Assembly (NCBI GenBank): GCA_003165465.1
Contig: PLUM01000055.1
Span: 47,940 to 82,798 of the forward strand
DNA: 34,859 nt
Reading direction: 5' to 3'
Origin: Acidobacteriota bacterium
GTDB taxonomy: Bacteria; Acidobacteriota; Terriglobia; Acidiferrales; UBA7541
A model generated the notes under the pieces. It was not told the origin of the DNA, ran no database searches, and saw only the letters and a list, made by a program, of their open reading frames with translations. Shown in pieces: positions 7,167 through 15,249 of this stretch; the first letter of the stretch is position 1, and every line of letters begins with the position of its first letter. Both the position numbers and the translations under genes were made by a program.

Positions 7167-8103
7167 GTGATGTGTCGGAACCTCCGGCGATTCCTGGGTT
7201 GCGGGAGGCGTGATTAATTGCATTGTGGACATGTCCGTTGTTATCGCGCAACAGGCGTTTTGCCTGCCGGGCGCTTGCTCCTGTCTTTAGTATTATGAGC
7301 GCCGTGCCCAGATTGTGTTCCGATTGACGCAGGGCGCGTTTCGCTTCTGCCACGCCCGCTCCGGAAGCCTCAACGAGGATTCGCAGCCCTCTGGCCTGTA
7401 ACTTGCGATTCGTCAACGCCACGCCGATCATCCAGTTGTCGTACACGCGGCCCAGACGAATCATCGTGGCTGTAGAGAGCATGTTGAGGACCATTTTCTG
7501 GGCCGTGCCCGCTTTCATGCGTGTCGAGCCGGTGATGACTTCAGGGCCTGTCGGCGTGACGATACTGATCTTTGCAATTTGTGTGATGGGGGTTCGCGGG
7601 TTTGACGTGATGCCAATGGTGACCGCGCCTTTTTTTCTGGCGAATTCCAGCGCTCCGATCACATAAGGCGTTGCGCCGCTGGCAGCGATGCCTACGACGG
7701 CGTCCTTGGCGGTCAAGCCGCAAGCGGCAAGGTCCTTCGCTCCACGCGTGCGATTGTCCTCGGCGCCTTCGACGGCATCGGTCAGGGCGCGGCGGCCTCC
7801 CGCGATTACGGCCTGGACCATGCGCGGAGGCGTGCCAAATGTCGGCGGAAGTTCGGCGGCATCGAGCGCGGCGAGACGCCCGCTCGTTCCGGCTCCGATA
7901 TAGAAAAGCCGGCCGCCTTGCCCAAGCGCTCCGGCAATTGCGTCCACGGCGCGCGCAAGAGAGGGAAGCGCGGCGGACACGGCTTTCGCGACGGACGCGT
8001 CTTCGCGATGAATTGCGCGCAAAATCCCAATCGTGGATTTTGCGTCAATCCCTCGCGTGCGCGGGTTGCGCTGTTCGGTGGCTCTTGGCTTCTTCATTTT
8101 CAC
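7159..8103 (-). CDS. murQ: N-acetylmuramic acid 6-phosphate etherase
   Basis: MurQ cleaves the D-lactyl ether of MurNAc-6-phosphate to give GlcNAc-6-phosphate and D-lactate, the key cytoplasmic step of MurNAc recycling. The 314 residues form an SIS domain with the family signatures: TEQRNPRTRGIDAKST near the N-terminus, YIGAGTSGRLAALDAAELPP (E84 corresponds to the general acid/base Glu of the family), VEGAEDN (E115, second Glu), and GSTRMKAGTAQKM. A C-terminal helical domain ends near HASRNPGIAGG. It reads in the same direction as the GH3 fusion gene upstream and overlaps murA by 8 bp. The start has no strong ribosome binding site; ATGs at codons 1 and 3 are both possible. Confidence 0.95.
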   Translation of the reverse strand: MKMKKPRATEQRNPRTRGIDAKSTIGILRAIHREDASVAKAVSAALPSLARAVDAIAGALGQGGRLFYIGAGTSGRLAALDAAELPPTFGTPPRMVQAVIAGGRRALTDAVEGAEDNRTRGAKDLAACGLTAKDAVVGIAASGATPYVIGALEFARKKGAVTIGITSNPRTPITQIAKISIVTPTGPEVITGSTRMKAGTAQKMVLNMLSTATMIRLGRVYDNWMIGVALTNRKLQARGLRILVEASGAGVAEAKRALRQSEHNLGTALIILKTGASARQAKRLLRDNNGHVHNAINHASRNPGIAGGSDTSHG

Positions 8104-8104
8104 G

Positions 8105-8127
8105 GTAGCGCCGGCATCTTGCCGGCG
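8105..8127. repeat. REP-like element, GTAG foot plus CGCCGGC/GCCGGCG hairpin
   Basis: GTAG at 8105-8108 is followed directly by a perfect 7-bp stem (cgccggc ... gccggcg) with a 5-nt loop. A GTAG tetranucleotide 5' of a hairpin is the hallmark of REP sequences mobilised by RAYT-type Y1 transposases. It lies in the 176-nt spacer between the GH3 fusion and murQ, right at the murQ start. Confidence 0.65.
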
Positions 8128-8279
8128 ACTTGCTCGTTGTTACGGCTGAAAAATAAATCCAGTAGATTTTTCAAAAATGCGTCGCAGCACTATCTTCGCA
8201 CGCGCGCAAGGGAATTTGGTGCGGGGATTCGGAGGGATTCGCTCATTGAGTAAGGGGGGGAAGCCGTCCTGCTGGAAAA

Positions 8280-11219
8280 CTACTTTGCCGCGGGCGTAAG
8301 GCCCAGCGACTCGATCACGGCGTCGTGCACGGCGGGCCGCACGGCCGCAATCTTGTCGTTTTCGCGCGTGGGATGGACGCGGTTGGTGAGCAGGATGACG
8401 AAAAGCTGGCGGTCCGGGTCAATCCAGATCGACGTGCCGGTGAAACCCAGGTGGCCGAAGCTGCGCGGCGAGAAATAGCGGCCGCTCGAGGAGTTGGGCG
8501 TCGGCGTCATCCATCCAAGTGTACGCGCGTTGTCCGCGAGCGTCTGGGCGGTGGTGAATTGCGTAATCGTTGCGCGCGTTAGGATGCGGTGGTGGGCGTA
8601 GATGCCGCCATTCAAAAGCATTTGGCAGAAGGCCGCGAGATCGGACGCCGTCGTGAACATGCCGGCGTGCCCGGCGACGCCGCCAAGCGCGAACGCGTTT
8701 TCGTCGTGCGCGGCGCCTTGCACGAGACGCTTGCGAAATGTCGTGTCATTCTCCGTGGGCGCGATGCGGCTCAGTAGGTTTTGAGGCGGATTGAACATCG
8801 TGCCGGCCATGTTGAGCGGAGCGAAAATTTGTGCGCTCGCGAGTTGATCCAGCGTTTTGCCCGTGGCGCGTTCGAGAATTTCGCCCAGCAGGATGAAGCC
8901 GAGATCGGAATAGATCGTTTTTGTTCCCGGCGAATATTCGAGAGGCTCGCGGCAAATCGCGGCGATGAACTCGCGCTTGGAATGGAGCGTGAGGAAATAG
9001 TCCTTATGCGCGGGAAGCCCCGAGGAATGCGTCAGCAAATTGCGAATTGTGACCGTCTTGCGCCAGTCGGGATTCGGACCATTGTTCCACTCGGGAATGT
9101 AGCGAGCCACGGGCAAATCGAGCGCGATGCGGCCCGCTTCGACTTGCATGGAGACAAGCGTGGCGGTCACGACGGATTTGGTGAGCGAAGCGGCATCGTA
9201 GATTGTGTCCGCGTTGACGGCCGGCGATTTTGCGTCGTAGGTCTGCCGCCCGAATCCGTGAACGAATAGTTCTCCACGGTAGCCGACAGCAAGCGCGCCG
9301 CCGGGAAAAGCTCGGTCGGCGACAGCTTGATCGAGCACATCATAGGCGCGTTTCAGTTTTGCTTCCGAGCGCGCATCAGGCTTGCGCAATTCCATGGGGT
9401 TCGCGGCGAGATTGAGTCCCGCGCCGAGCGCGGCAACGCCCGGAACATTTACCGGCAAGCGGCCCGTGACCGGCACTTGTCCGAATAGCGCGCGGCCCAT
9501 GGCCCACTGCGCGACATCGACCGTGCTGAACGCGGTGATCCACGTCTTGGCGGAAGGGAACCGTTCGGCCAGATACGGACTACCGAAGCAGGCAACGATG
9601 ACGGGCTTTCCAGCGGCGAGTAAACGGTCCACGACGGCGGCTTCGTCGTCGGGGAGGCCGATGCTGCCCTTGCTGTCGGCAACGCGCACGTAGATGGCTG
9701 CAATCGCGACATCGTAGGTATTCGGCGGAGGAAGTTTTATGGTATCGGCCCGCACGAAGCGAGTGTCCATGCGAACGCTCGTCAGGGAATCCACGCGCCA
9801 GCGAATTTCATTTTCGAGATTTCCAGCGGGATACGGATCGTTGTCGCCCGAAACGGCGACGAGCAGGACTCGCGAGGGCTTGGTCGAGTCGAGCGGAAGA
9901 ATGTGCTGGTCGTCGCGCAGGAGCGTGATGCCGCGATCGGCGATGTCCAGCGCCGCGCGGTCGAATTCAGGCCGGCCAAACGTGCGCGCGAGGGCGTCGA
10001 GGTCCACGAGCTTCGATTTGTTCAGGCCGAGTTTGGCTTTGGCGCGAAGAACGCGCGTCACGGCTTCGTCGATACGCGACATGGGAATTCGTCCAGATGC
10101 TACCGCCTCGCGCACGGCCTGGAGTGCGGCGTCCAGCACGGGCGAAACGAGAAGCACGTCGGCGCCCGCGAGGATCGAACGCACGGCAACTTCTCCGGGC
10201 GGATAACGCACGGTCACGCCGCCCATGGTGAGCGCGTCGGTCACGACGAGGCCCTCGAAGCCCATTTCACCACGCAGCAAGTCGGTGGTGATTTTGGGAG
10301 ACATTGTTGCGGGCACGTTGGGATCGGGTTCGAGCGCGGGCACGGCGAGGTGGCCGGTCATGACGGTGCTCACGCCGGCGGCGATGGCCGCGCGAAAGGG
10401 CGCGAGTTCCACGCGATCGAGATGCGCGCGGTCGCTCGTGACGGTCGGAAGATCGAGATGCGAATCCGTGCTCGTATCGCCATGTCCTGGGAAATGTTTA
10501 GCGGTGGCGAGGCCGCCATTTTCCTCGACGCCGCGCACGAACGCGGCGACAAATTCGGAGACGCGCTCTGGATTTTCGCCGAACGAGCGCGTGTTCACGA
10601 TAGGATTGGCTGGATTGCTGTTGACGTCGGCGTCGGGCGCGAAAATCCATGGGACGCCCGCGGCTCTCGCCTCGATTGCCGTGATTTTGCCCATCGTGTA
10701 GGCGTCTTCCGGCCGGCCCGTGGCTGCAACGGCCATGGCGTGAGGGAACGGAGTGCCCTCCTCGACGCGCATGGCGACGCCGCGCTCGAAATCGGCGGCG
10801 ACGAGCAAGGGAACCTTGGCGTGGCTCTGCAGTGTGTTGACCACGACCGCGGTCGGGTACACCTGGCTGCGCGCGATGCCGAGCGGCGAGGCCTGGGTCT
10901 GGATCGCGAACGTGCCAATGTGCTTTTCCTCGACATCGCGGAGAAGATCCTTGTAGTCTTGGCTTTCGGTGGAGAGGAAAGAGCCGTAGGTCCAGACGGC
11001 GAAGAGCTGCCCGATCTTTTCATCGAGCGACATGGACTTGAGCGTTTGCGCGACCCAGCGTTCGTTCTCGGGAGAAAGTTTTGCCGCTGTAGGCGCGGGC
11101 GTTGCGCGCGGAGGTTTTTGTGTGCGGCCTGTGGTAGCCATTATGTTTCGGGCGGGTTGCAGATACAGCCCGCACGCGAGCAGAGCGAGCAGCGGGAGCC
11201 AGCGACTCAGTCTTCGCAT
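8280..11219 (-). CDS. Secreted NagZ-type beta-N-acetylhexosaminidase (GH3) fused to a serine beta-lactamase-fold domain
   Basis: The 979-residue protein starts with a signal peptide (RRLSRWLPLLALLACGLYL). Residues ~50-400 are a GH3 domain of the NagZ branch: KHFPGHGDTSTDSH at 241-254 holds the His/Asp acid-base dyad, and the nucleophile is D328 in LVVTDALTMGG. NagZ enzymes remove terminal GlcNAc from GlcNAc-MurNAc fragments. Residues ~430-600 form the GH3 C-terminal domain. Residues ~620-979 are a class C beta-lactamase/esterase-like domain with S678-LT-K681, Y770-S-D and HLGFTG (923-928), all three active-site boxes. This domain may trim peptide stems or hydrolyse an ester or amide; its substrate is unknown. 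The same fusion is known in Bacteroidetes. It is likely first in an operon with murQ and murA, read from a promoter at 11259-11287. Confidence 0.9.
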   Translation of the reverse strand: MRRLSRWLPLLALLACGLYLQPARNIMATTGRTQKPPRATPAPTAAKLSPENERWVAQTLKSMSLDEKIGQLFAVWTYGSFLSTESQDYKDLLRDVEEKHIGTFAIQTQASPLGIARSQVYPTAVVVNTLQSHAKVPLLVAADFERGVAMRVEEGTPFPHAMAVAATGRPEDAYTMGKITAIEARAAGVPWIFAPDADVNSNPANPIVNTRSFGENPERVSEFVAAFVRGVEENGGLATAKHFPGHGDTSTDSHLDLPTVTSDRAHLDRVELAPFRAAIAAGVSTVMTGHLAVPALEPDPNVPATMSPKITTDLLRGEMGFEGLVVTDALTMGGVTVRYPPGEVAVRSILAGADVLLVSPVLDAALQAVREAVASGRIPMSRIDEAVTRVLRAKAKLGLNKSKLVDLDALARTFGRPEFDRAALDIADRGITLLRDDQHILPLDSTKPSRVLLVAVSGDNDPYPAGNLENEIRWRVDSLTSVRMDTRFVRADTIKLPPPNTYDVAIAAIYVRVADSKGSIGLPDDEAAVVDRLLAAGKPVIVACFGSPYLAERFPSAKTWITAFSTVDVAQWAMGRALFGQVPVTGRLPVNVPGVAALGAGLNLAANPMELRKPDARSEAKLKRAYDVLDQAVADRAFPGGALAVGYRGELFVHGFGRQTYDAKSPAVNADTIYDAASLTKSVVTATLVSMQVEAGRIALDLPVARYIPEWNNGPNPDWRKTVTIRNLLTHSSGLPAHKDYFLTLHSKREFIAAICREPLEYSPGTKTIYSDLGFILLGEILERATGKTLDQLASAQIFAPLNMAGTMFNPPQNLLSRIAPTENDTTFRKRLVQGAAHDENAFALGGVAGHAGMFTTASDLAAFCQMLLNGGIYAHHRILTRATITQFTTAQTLADNARTLGWMTPTPNSSSGRYFSPRSFGHLGFTGTSIWIDPDRQLFVILLTNRVHPTRENDKIAAVRPAVHDAVIESLGLTPAAK

Positions 11220-11258
11220 TGCGCGGATTCCAGTGTTGTCGCCCGCATGCCGTGATTA

Positions 11259-11287
11259 TATATAGCATTCGCGTGGGGGCATGACAA
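11259..11287 (-). promoter_or_regulatory. Sigma-70-like promoter of the GH3 fusion-murQ-murA operon
   Basis: Reading the minus strand: TTGTCA (-35, at 11282-11287), 17 nt, TATATA (-10, at 11259-11264) and an overlapping TATAAT. The predicted transcript starts near 11252, about 30 nt ahead of the GH3 fusion ATG. Spacing and sequences are close to consensus. Confidence 0.6.
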
Positions 11288-11300
11288 TCTAGATTGCAAC

Positions 11301-11490
11301 CTCGGATGCACACGGATTAACACGGATGAAAACAGCGATGAAGGATTGTTCGGATAATTTGTTGCTTGCGGTGCCGCATAGGGGCGTGTGTCCAATGGGA
11401 ATGAGCCCCCAAAGGCGAAGCCCCTCGACCGCCGGAATGGTTTTTCTGTTTCGTTTATTTTTATCCGTGTTCATCTATGTGCATCCGTGG
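11301..11490. repeat. Composite inverted-repeat element with ACGGATGCACACGGAT ends
   Basis: The left end (11301-11332) carries ctcggatgcacacggatt then aacacggatg; the right end (11457-11490) carries the inverted form, ttatccgtgttcatc then tatgtgcatccgtgg. About 125 bp lie between. A second element of the same design is at 22572-22720. The right arm is read through by the DUF1343 gene and contributes its hydrophobic FIYVHPW segment. Confidence 0.7.
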
Positions 11491-12642
11491 TTGCAAGTTC
11501 GAGCTTCTGCTCCTGCTACGCTGGCCGGGATTGACGTCCTTGAAGCTGAAAACTTCGCTCCGCTGGCCGGGAAGCGCGTTGGGCTGATTACCAACCAGAC
11601 TGGGATCGACCGCAACGGGCGCAGCACTATCGATTTGCTGGCCCACGCTCCGGGCGTGAAGCTGGTGGCTTTGTTCAGCCCGGAGCATGGCATTCGCGGC
11701 ACGATTGATGAGCGGGTTTCCTCCACGACGGATGCGGTCACGGGCTTGCCTGTCTACAGCCTCTACGGAGAAACCGAGCGGCCGACGGATGCCATGCTGG
11801 CGGGAGTCGATGCGCTCGTCTTCGATGTGCAGGATGCGGGCGTGCGCTTCTATACGTACGTCACGACGATGGGATACGCGATGGAGGCCGCTGCCGCGCA
11901 TCACATTGCGTTTTACGTGCTCGACCGGCCCGATCCGCTGGGGGGAGAGCGCATCGAAGGTCCCATGCTCGATCGTGGCCGCACAAATTTTGTGGGCTAT
12001 TTTCCCATGCCGGTGCGCATGGCAATGACGCTGGGCGAAATGGCGCAAATGTTCAACGCGGAAAACAAGATTGGGTGTGACCTCCGCGTTATCCGCATGA
12101 CAGGTTGGCGGCGGCAATTGTGGTTCAACGATACGCGCCTCGCGTGGGTGAATCCGTCTCCCAATTTACGGTCTGCCGTGGCGGGGATTCTGTATCCCGG
12201 CCTGGAAATTCTGCAGGCCGGCGGCGTGTCGGTGGGACGCGGCACTGCAAAGCCTTTTGAGTTGCTGGGCGCTCCGTGGATTCGCGGCGAGGAGTTCGCC
12301 GCCGACTTGAATGGCCGCGCGATTCCCGGCGTGCGATTTGTGCCGGAGAAATTTACTCCGGACTCGGGTTTGTATAAGAGCGTGCCGTGCGAAGGAGTAC
12401 GAGTGGTGCTGACGGATCGCGAAGCGTTGCGCGTGATGCGTATGGGGATGGAAATTGTTTCGGCTCTCGGAAAACTTTATCCCGGCAAGTTCGATGCGGG
12501 GAAAATGGTCGAGCTGTTGGGGAATGCCGCGACCGTAAAACAGCTTGTCGATGGCCGGGACCCGGCGGCGATTGTGGAGAGATGGAGCAAAGACATCGAA
12601 ACATTTCGGGGGATGCGGGCAAAGTATTTGCTGTACCGGTGA
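11437..12642 (+). CDS. namZ: Exo-beta-N-acetylmuramidase NamZ-like (DUF1343, GH171)
   Basis: DUF1343 proteins include B. subtilis NamZ, a secreted exo-lytic enzyme releasing MurNAc from the non-reducing ends of peptidoglycan fragments. The typical blocks are present: GKRVGLITNQTGIDRNG, LVALFSPEHGIRG, PVYSLYGETERPTDAML, LVFDVQDAGVRFYTYVTTM, YVLDRPDPLGG, LPFE-type region at GRGTAKPFELLGAPWI, and a C-terminal DGRDPAAI. The ATG at 11437 yields 401 residues with a signal-like start (MVFLFRLFLSVFIYVHPWLQ); the frame is open to 11326, but that extension is not signal-like. No strong ribosome binding site is visible. Part of the signal segment is encoded by a dispersed intergenic repeat, so start and export need testing. 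It is divergent from the GH3 fusion. MurNAc released here would feed the kinase at 15250 and MurQ. Confidence 0.88.
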   Translation: MVFLFRLFLSVFIYVHPWLQVRASAPATLAGIDVLEAENFAPLAGKRVGLITNQTGIDRNGRSTIDLLAHAPGVKLVALFSPEHGIRGTIDERVSSTTDAVTGLPVYSLYGETERPTDAMLAGVDALVFDVQDAGVRFYTYVTTMGYAMEAAAAHHIAFYVLDRPDPLGGERIEGPMLDRGRTNFVGYFPMPVRMAMTLGEMAQMFNAENKIGCDLRVIRMTGWRRQLWFNDTRLAWVNPSPNLRSAVAGILYPGLEILQAGGVSVGRGTAKPFELLGAPWIRGEEFAADLNGRAIPGVRFVPEKFTPDSGLYKSVPCEGVRVVLTDREALRVMRMGMEIVSALGKLYPGKFDAGKMVELLGNAATVKQLVDGRDPAAIVERWSKDIETFRGMRAKYLLYR

Positions 12643-12720
12643 CTCTGGAATCAGGAGGCAGGGCGACAAAGAGTCAGGGAGGCAGGAAACCGAAATCGTT
12701 TCCGTGGTAGATTGCGGGGC

Positions 12721-13647
12721 ATGAAGATTTGTTCTTTATTGCCTTCGGCGACCGAGATTTTGTTTGCGCTAGGGCTTGGCGATCAAGTGGCCGGGGTCAG
12801 CCATGAATGCGATTTCCCTCCGGAAGCTAAATCCAAAACTGTTTTGATCAAGTCGCGCATTGCGCATATGGCAAGCGCCGCGGACATCGATCGCCAGGTG
12901 CGCGAATTTCTGGAACGCGGGGAGAGCCTCTATAGCGTCGATTTTGAGCTGTTGCGCGCGATTGAGCCTGACATGATCGTCACGCAGGACCTTTGCCATG
13001 TGTGCGCGGCTACGCCGGACGATCTGGGCGCGGCGCTCGCGCACCTGAAACGCCAGCCGCAGGTTGTGACGCTCAATCCACATTCTCTTGCGGATGTGTG
13101 CGCGGATATTTGCACGGTGGGCGCGGCGGCGGGATGCGATGAGCGGGCGGAAGCGCTTACATCGCAATTTGAGAGCGACATCGCCGGCGTGGAGCGATCC
13201 GTCGCCCGCCTCACGCGGCCGCGCGTAGCGTGCCTCGAATGGCTCGATCCGCTGTATGTGGCGGGGCACTGGGTTCCGGAGATGGTGGAGCGCGCGGGCG
13301 GGATTGACGTTCTGGGGCAGGCGGGGAAACCATCATTTCGCGTGGATTGGGAAACCGTGATTGCCGCGCGCCCCGACGCGATCGTCATCATGCCCTGTGG
13401 TTACAGTCTTGCGGCCGCGGAGGAGGAGTTTAAGAACTTGCCGTTGCCGCAGGGATGGCGCGATATGCCCGCTGTGAGGAATGGCCGCGTGGTTGTGGTC
13501 GATGCGTCGGGATATTTTTCTCGTCCCGGGCCGCGCCTGGCACCCGGGATGGCGCTGCTTGCCGGCGCGATTCACGCGGGACATCCCGCGCGCCTCATGC
13601 CACCCGAGGCTGAGTCGCTTTTCACACGAATTGCAGCCGTTCGCTGA
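12721..13647 (+). CDS. BtuF-like cobalamin/siderophore-type binding protein without signal peptide
   Basis: A 308-residue protein of the BtuF/FhuD periplasmic-binding fold (ABC substrate-binding, cobalamin-type). Visible signatures are MKICSLLPSATEILFALGLG, VAGVSHECDFPPEA, the paired LLRAIEPDMIVTQDLCHVC, and the second lobe ACLEWLDPLYVAGHWVPEM with WETVIAARPDAIVIMPCG. The ATG at 12721 is preferred; a TTG 9 nt upstream is in frame. There is no signal peptide and no lipobox, and no BtuC/BtuD permease or ATPase is nearby. The protein is therefore either cytoplasmic or exported by another route. Many Acidobacteria and Proteobacteria carry such orphan 'cobalamin-binding protein' genes. No cobalamin riboswitch fits in the 78-nt gap before it. 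Its link to the mur block is unclear. Confidence 0.8.
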   Translation: MKICSLLPSATEILFALGLGDQVAGVSHECDFPPEAKSKTVLIKSRIAHMASAADIDRQVREFLERGESLYSVDFELLRAIEPDMIVTQDLCHVCAATPDDLGAALAHLKRQPQVVTLNPHSLADVCADICTVGAAAGCDERAEALTSQFESDIAGVERSVARLTRPRVACLEWLDPLYVAGHWVPEMVERAGGIDVLGQAGKPSFRVDWETVIAARPDAIVIMPCGYSLAAAEEEFKNLPLPQGWRDMPAVRNGRVVVVDASGYFSRPGPRLAPGMALLAGAIHAGHPARLMPPEAESLFTRIAAVR

Positions 13648-13675
13648 TTGTGCAAACGACACGGATTGTTTGGAT

Positions 13676-15136
13676 TTATCGCGGATCGTTCGTGGCTGCT
13701 GGGATTCCCGTGACGAGGCTCGCAAGCGCACCAGTCAGGAACGTGACGGCCGCGCTGAGCGGAACGTACCAGGTCCATAGCAGTGGCGTGCGAAAGTGGA
13801 CGTAGAGAATTGCGGCGAGTCCCGCGAACATGCCGGTGAGGACTCCCGGAGCCGTTGCTCGCGGAAACAGGAAGGAAAGCAGAAAGAGTCCGAGAAGGCT
13901 ACCGAGCGTAATCGAGGCGATGGTCAATCCCGCTTCGAGCATCGGTCCCCATTTCACCGTGCCGAGAACAGCTAGGGCAATCCCCCATGCCAGTGTCATC
14001 CATCGCGAACGGCGCAGCAGCCGTTCGGGATTTTCTTCTAACAAGCGCAAGCCGCGCAGGCTCTGAAAATCGATCACGCTGGACGCGGCCAGAGAATTGA
14101 GCGAACCGCTGGCGTTGGACATGGCGACGGCAAGAATGGCGGCGATGATTGCGCCGCGCGCGCCCGGCGGCATGGCCGTAACGACGAAATCCGGGAAAAC
14201 GGAATCGTAGCTGCGCCCCACAATAATGGCCGGCGCGCCGTGCCACGCGTAGAGCATGACTCCCAGAACTAGAAACAGCGCAAATTGCACGAGAATTACA
14301 ACGCCGCTGGCGAGCAGCGCGAGTTTGCTCTCGCGTTCGGATTTGGCGGCAAGGAGCCGCTGCACGATGGTCTGGTCCGTGCCGTGGCTGGCCATGGTGA
14401 AAAATGCGCCGCCGATTATGCCGGACCAGAACGTGTAGAGTTTTCCTGGATGCACGAAGCTGAACGAGAAATCGAAGACGCGGAATTTGTGCGCCGGAGT
14501 GGCTGCCTGAACAATCGATTCCCAGCCGCCGGGAATCCTGTGCAGCAACAGAAAAAATGCGGCGAGCGAGCCGCAGAAGTAGAGAACGAATTGCACGACG
14601 TCGGTCCAGATCACGGCCTTCATGCCGCCTTCAAACGTATAGATCAGCACAAGCGCCATGATCAACAGAATGGAAGTGCGCTGCCCTGTGCCCAGCGCGG
14701 ACGTGACCACCAGGGCGATGGCCGAGATGCGCACGCCTTCGGCGAGGAGGCGCGTCACGAGAAACGTGGAAGCCGCGACAGCCTTTACTCTTGCGCCAAA
14801 CCGCCTTTCCATCAGTTGGTAGGCCGTATAGTATTCTTGATGAAAGTAGTGAGGCAGAAATAAGAGCACGATTGCGACGCGGCCTGCGAGATATCCGAAA
14901 ACGAATTGCAGGAACGTGAGATTCCCTGCAAAGGCCAGCGCCGGCGTGCCAACAATCGTGAGCGTTGACGTTTCGGTGGCGACGATCGAGAGGGCCAGCG
15001 CCCACCAGGGCGCCGTGCGCCCGCCCAGAAAATAATCGCGGACGCTGCTTTGGCCACGCCGGAACGCGATGCCGAAAAGAGTGATGCCCGCGAGATAGGC
15101 GGCGACGATGACAAGGTCCAGAGAGGTCAGGCGCAT
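13676..15136 (-). CDS. Sodium:solute symporter (SSS family), candidate amino-sugar importer
   Basis: A 486-residue integral membrane protein with about 13 predicted transmembrane segments and SSS-family features: the N-terminal DLVIVAAYLAGITLFGIAFRR helix, DYFLGGRTAPWWALALSIVATETSTLT (core TM1-TM2 Na+ site region), QLMERRFG, a YTFEGGMKAVIWTDVVQ segment and SNASGSLNSLAASSVIDF in TM8. SSS proteins use the Na+ gradient to import sugars, sialic acid, amino acids and similar solutes. Specificity cannot be read from sequence. Its position between NamZ and a BadF-type sugar kinase suggests GlcNAc/MurNAc or anhydro-muropeptide uptake (inference). It converges with the BtuF-like gene (28-nt gap) and diverges from the kinase. 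Confidence 0.9.
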   Translation of the reverse strand: MRLTSLDLVIVAAYLAGITLFGIAFRRGQSSVRDYFLGGRTAPWWALALSIVATETSTLTIVGTPALAFAGNLTFLQFVFGYLAGRVAIVLLFLPHYFHQEYYTAYQLMERRFGARVKAVAASTFLVTRLLAEGVRISAIALVVTSALGTGQRTSILLIMALVLIYTFEGGMKAVIWTDVVQFVLYFCGSLAAFFLLLHRIPGGWESIVQAATPAHKFRVFDFSFSFVHPGKLYTFWSGIIGGAFFTMASHGTDQTIVQRLLAAKSERESKLALLASGVVILVQFALFLVLGVMLYAWHGAPAIIVGRSYDSVFPDFVVTAMPPGARGAIIAAILAVAMSNASGSLNSLAASSVIDFQSLRGLRLLEENPERLLRRSRWMTLAWGIALAVLGTVKWGPMLEAGLTIASITLGSLLGLFLLSFLFPRATAPGVLTGMFAGLAAILYVHFRTPLLWTWYVPLSAAVTFLTGALASLVTGIPAATNDPR

Positions 15137-15249
15137 GTTGGAGTGCCGCGATGATAGGCGTGCATTCAGGACCCGTCAAGGCAGCGTCAAGATTGCGTCG
15201 GGCGCGCGTGCCTGCCGTTTGCCAATGAAAATGTTAGCGGTGAGGTGTC

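Noticed and set aside
9903..11255. A 450-residue plus-strand reading frame antisense to the GH3 fusion gene
   Set aside because: It is Arg/His/Gly-rich with no family resemblance. The opposite strand carries clear GH3 motifs; high GC explains the long open shadow.
12643..12720. Cobalamin riboswitch before the BtuF-like gene
   Set aside because: The gap is 78 nt, too short for a B12 riboswitch, and the B12-box consensus is absent.
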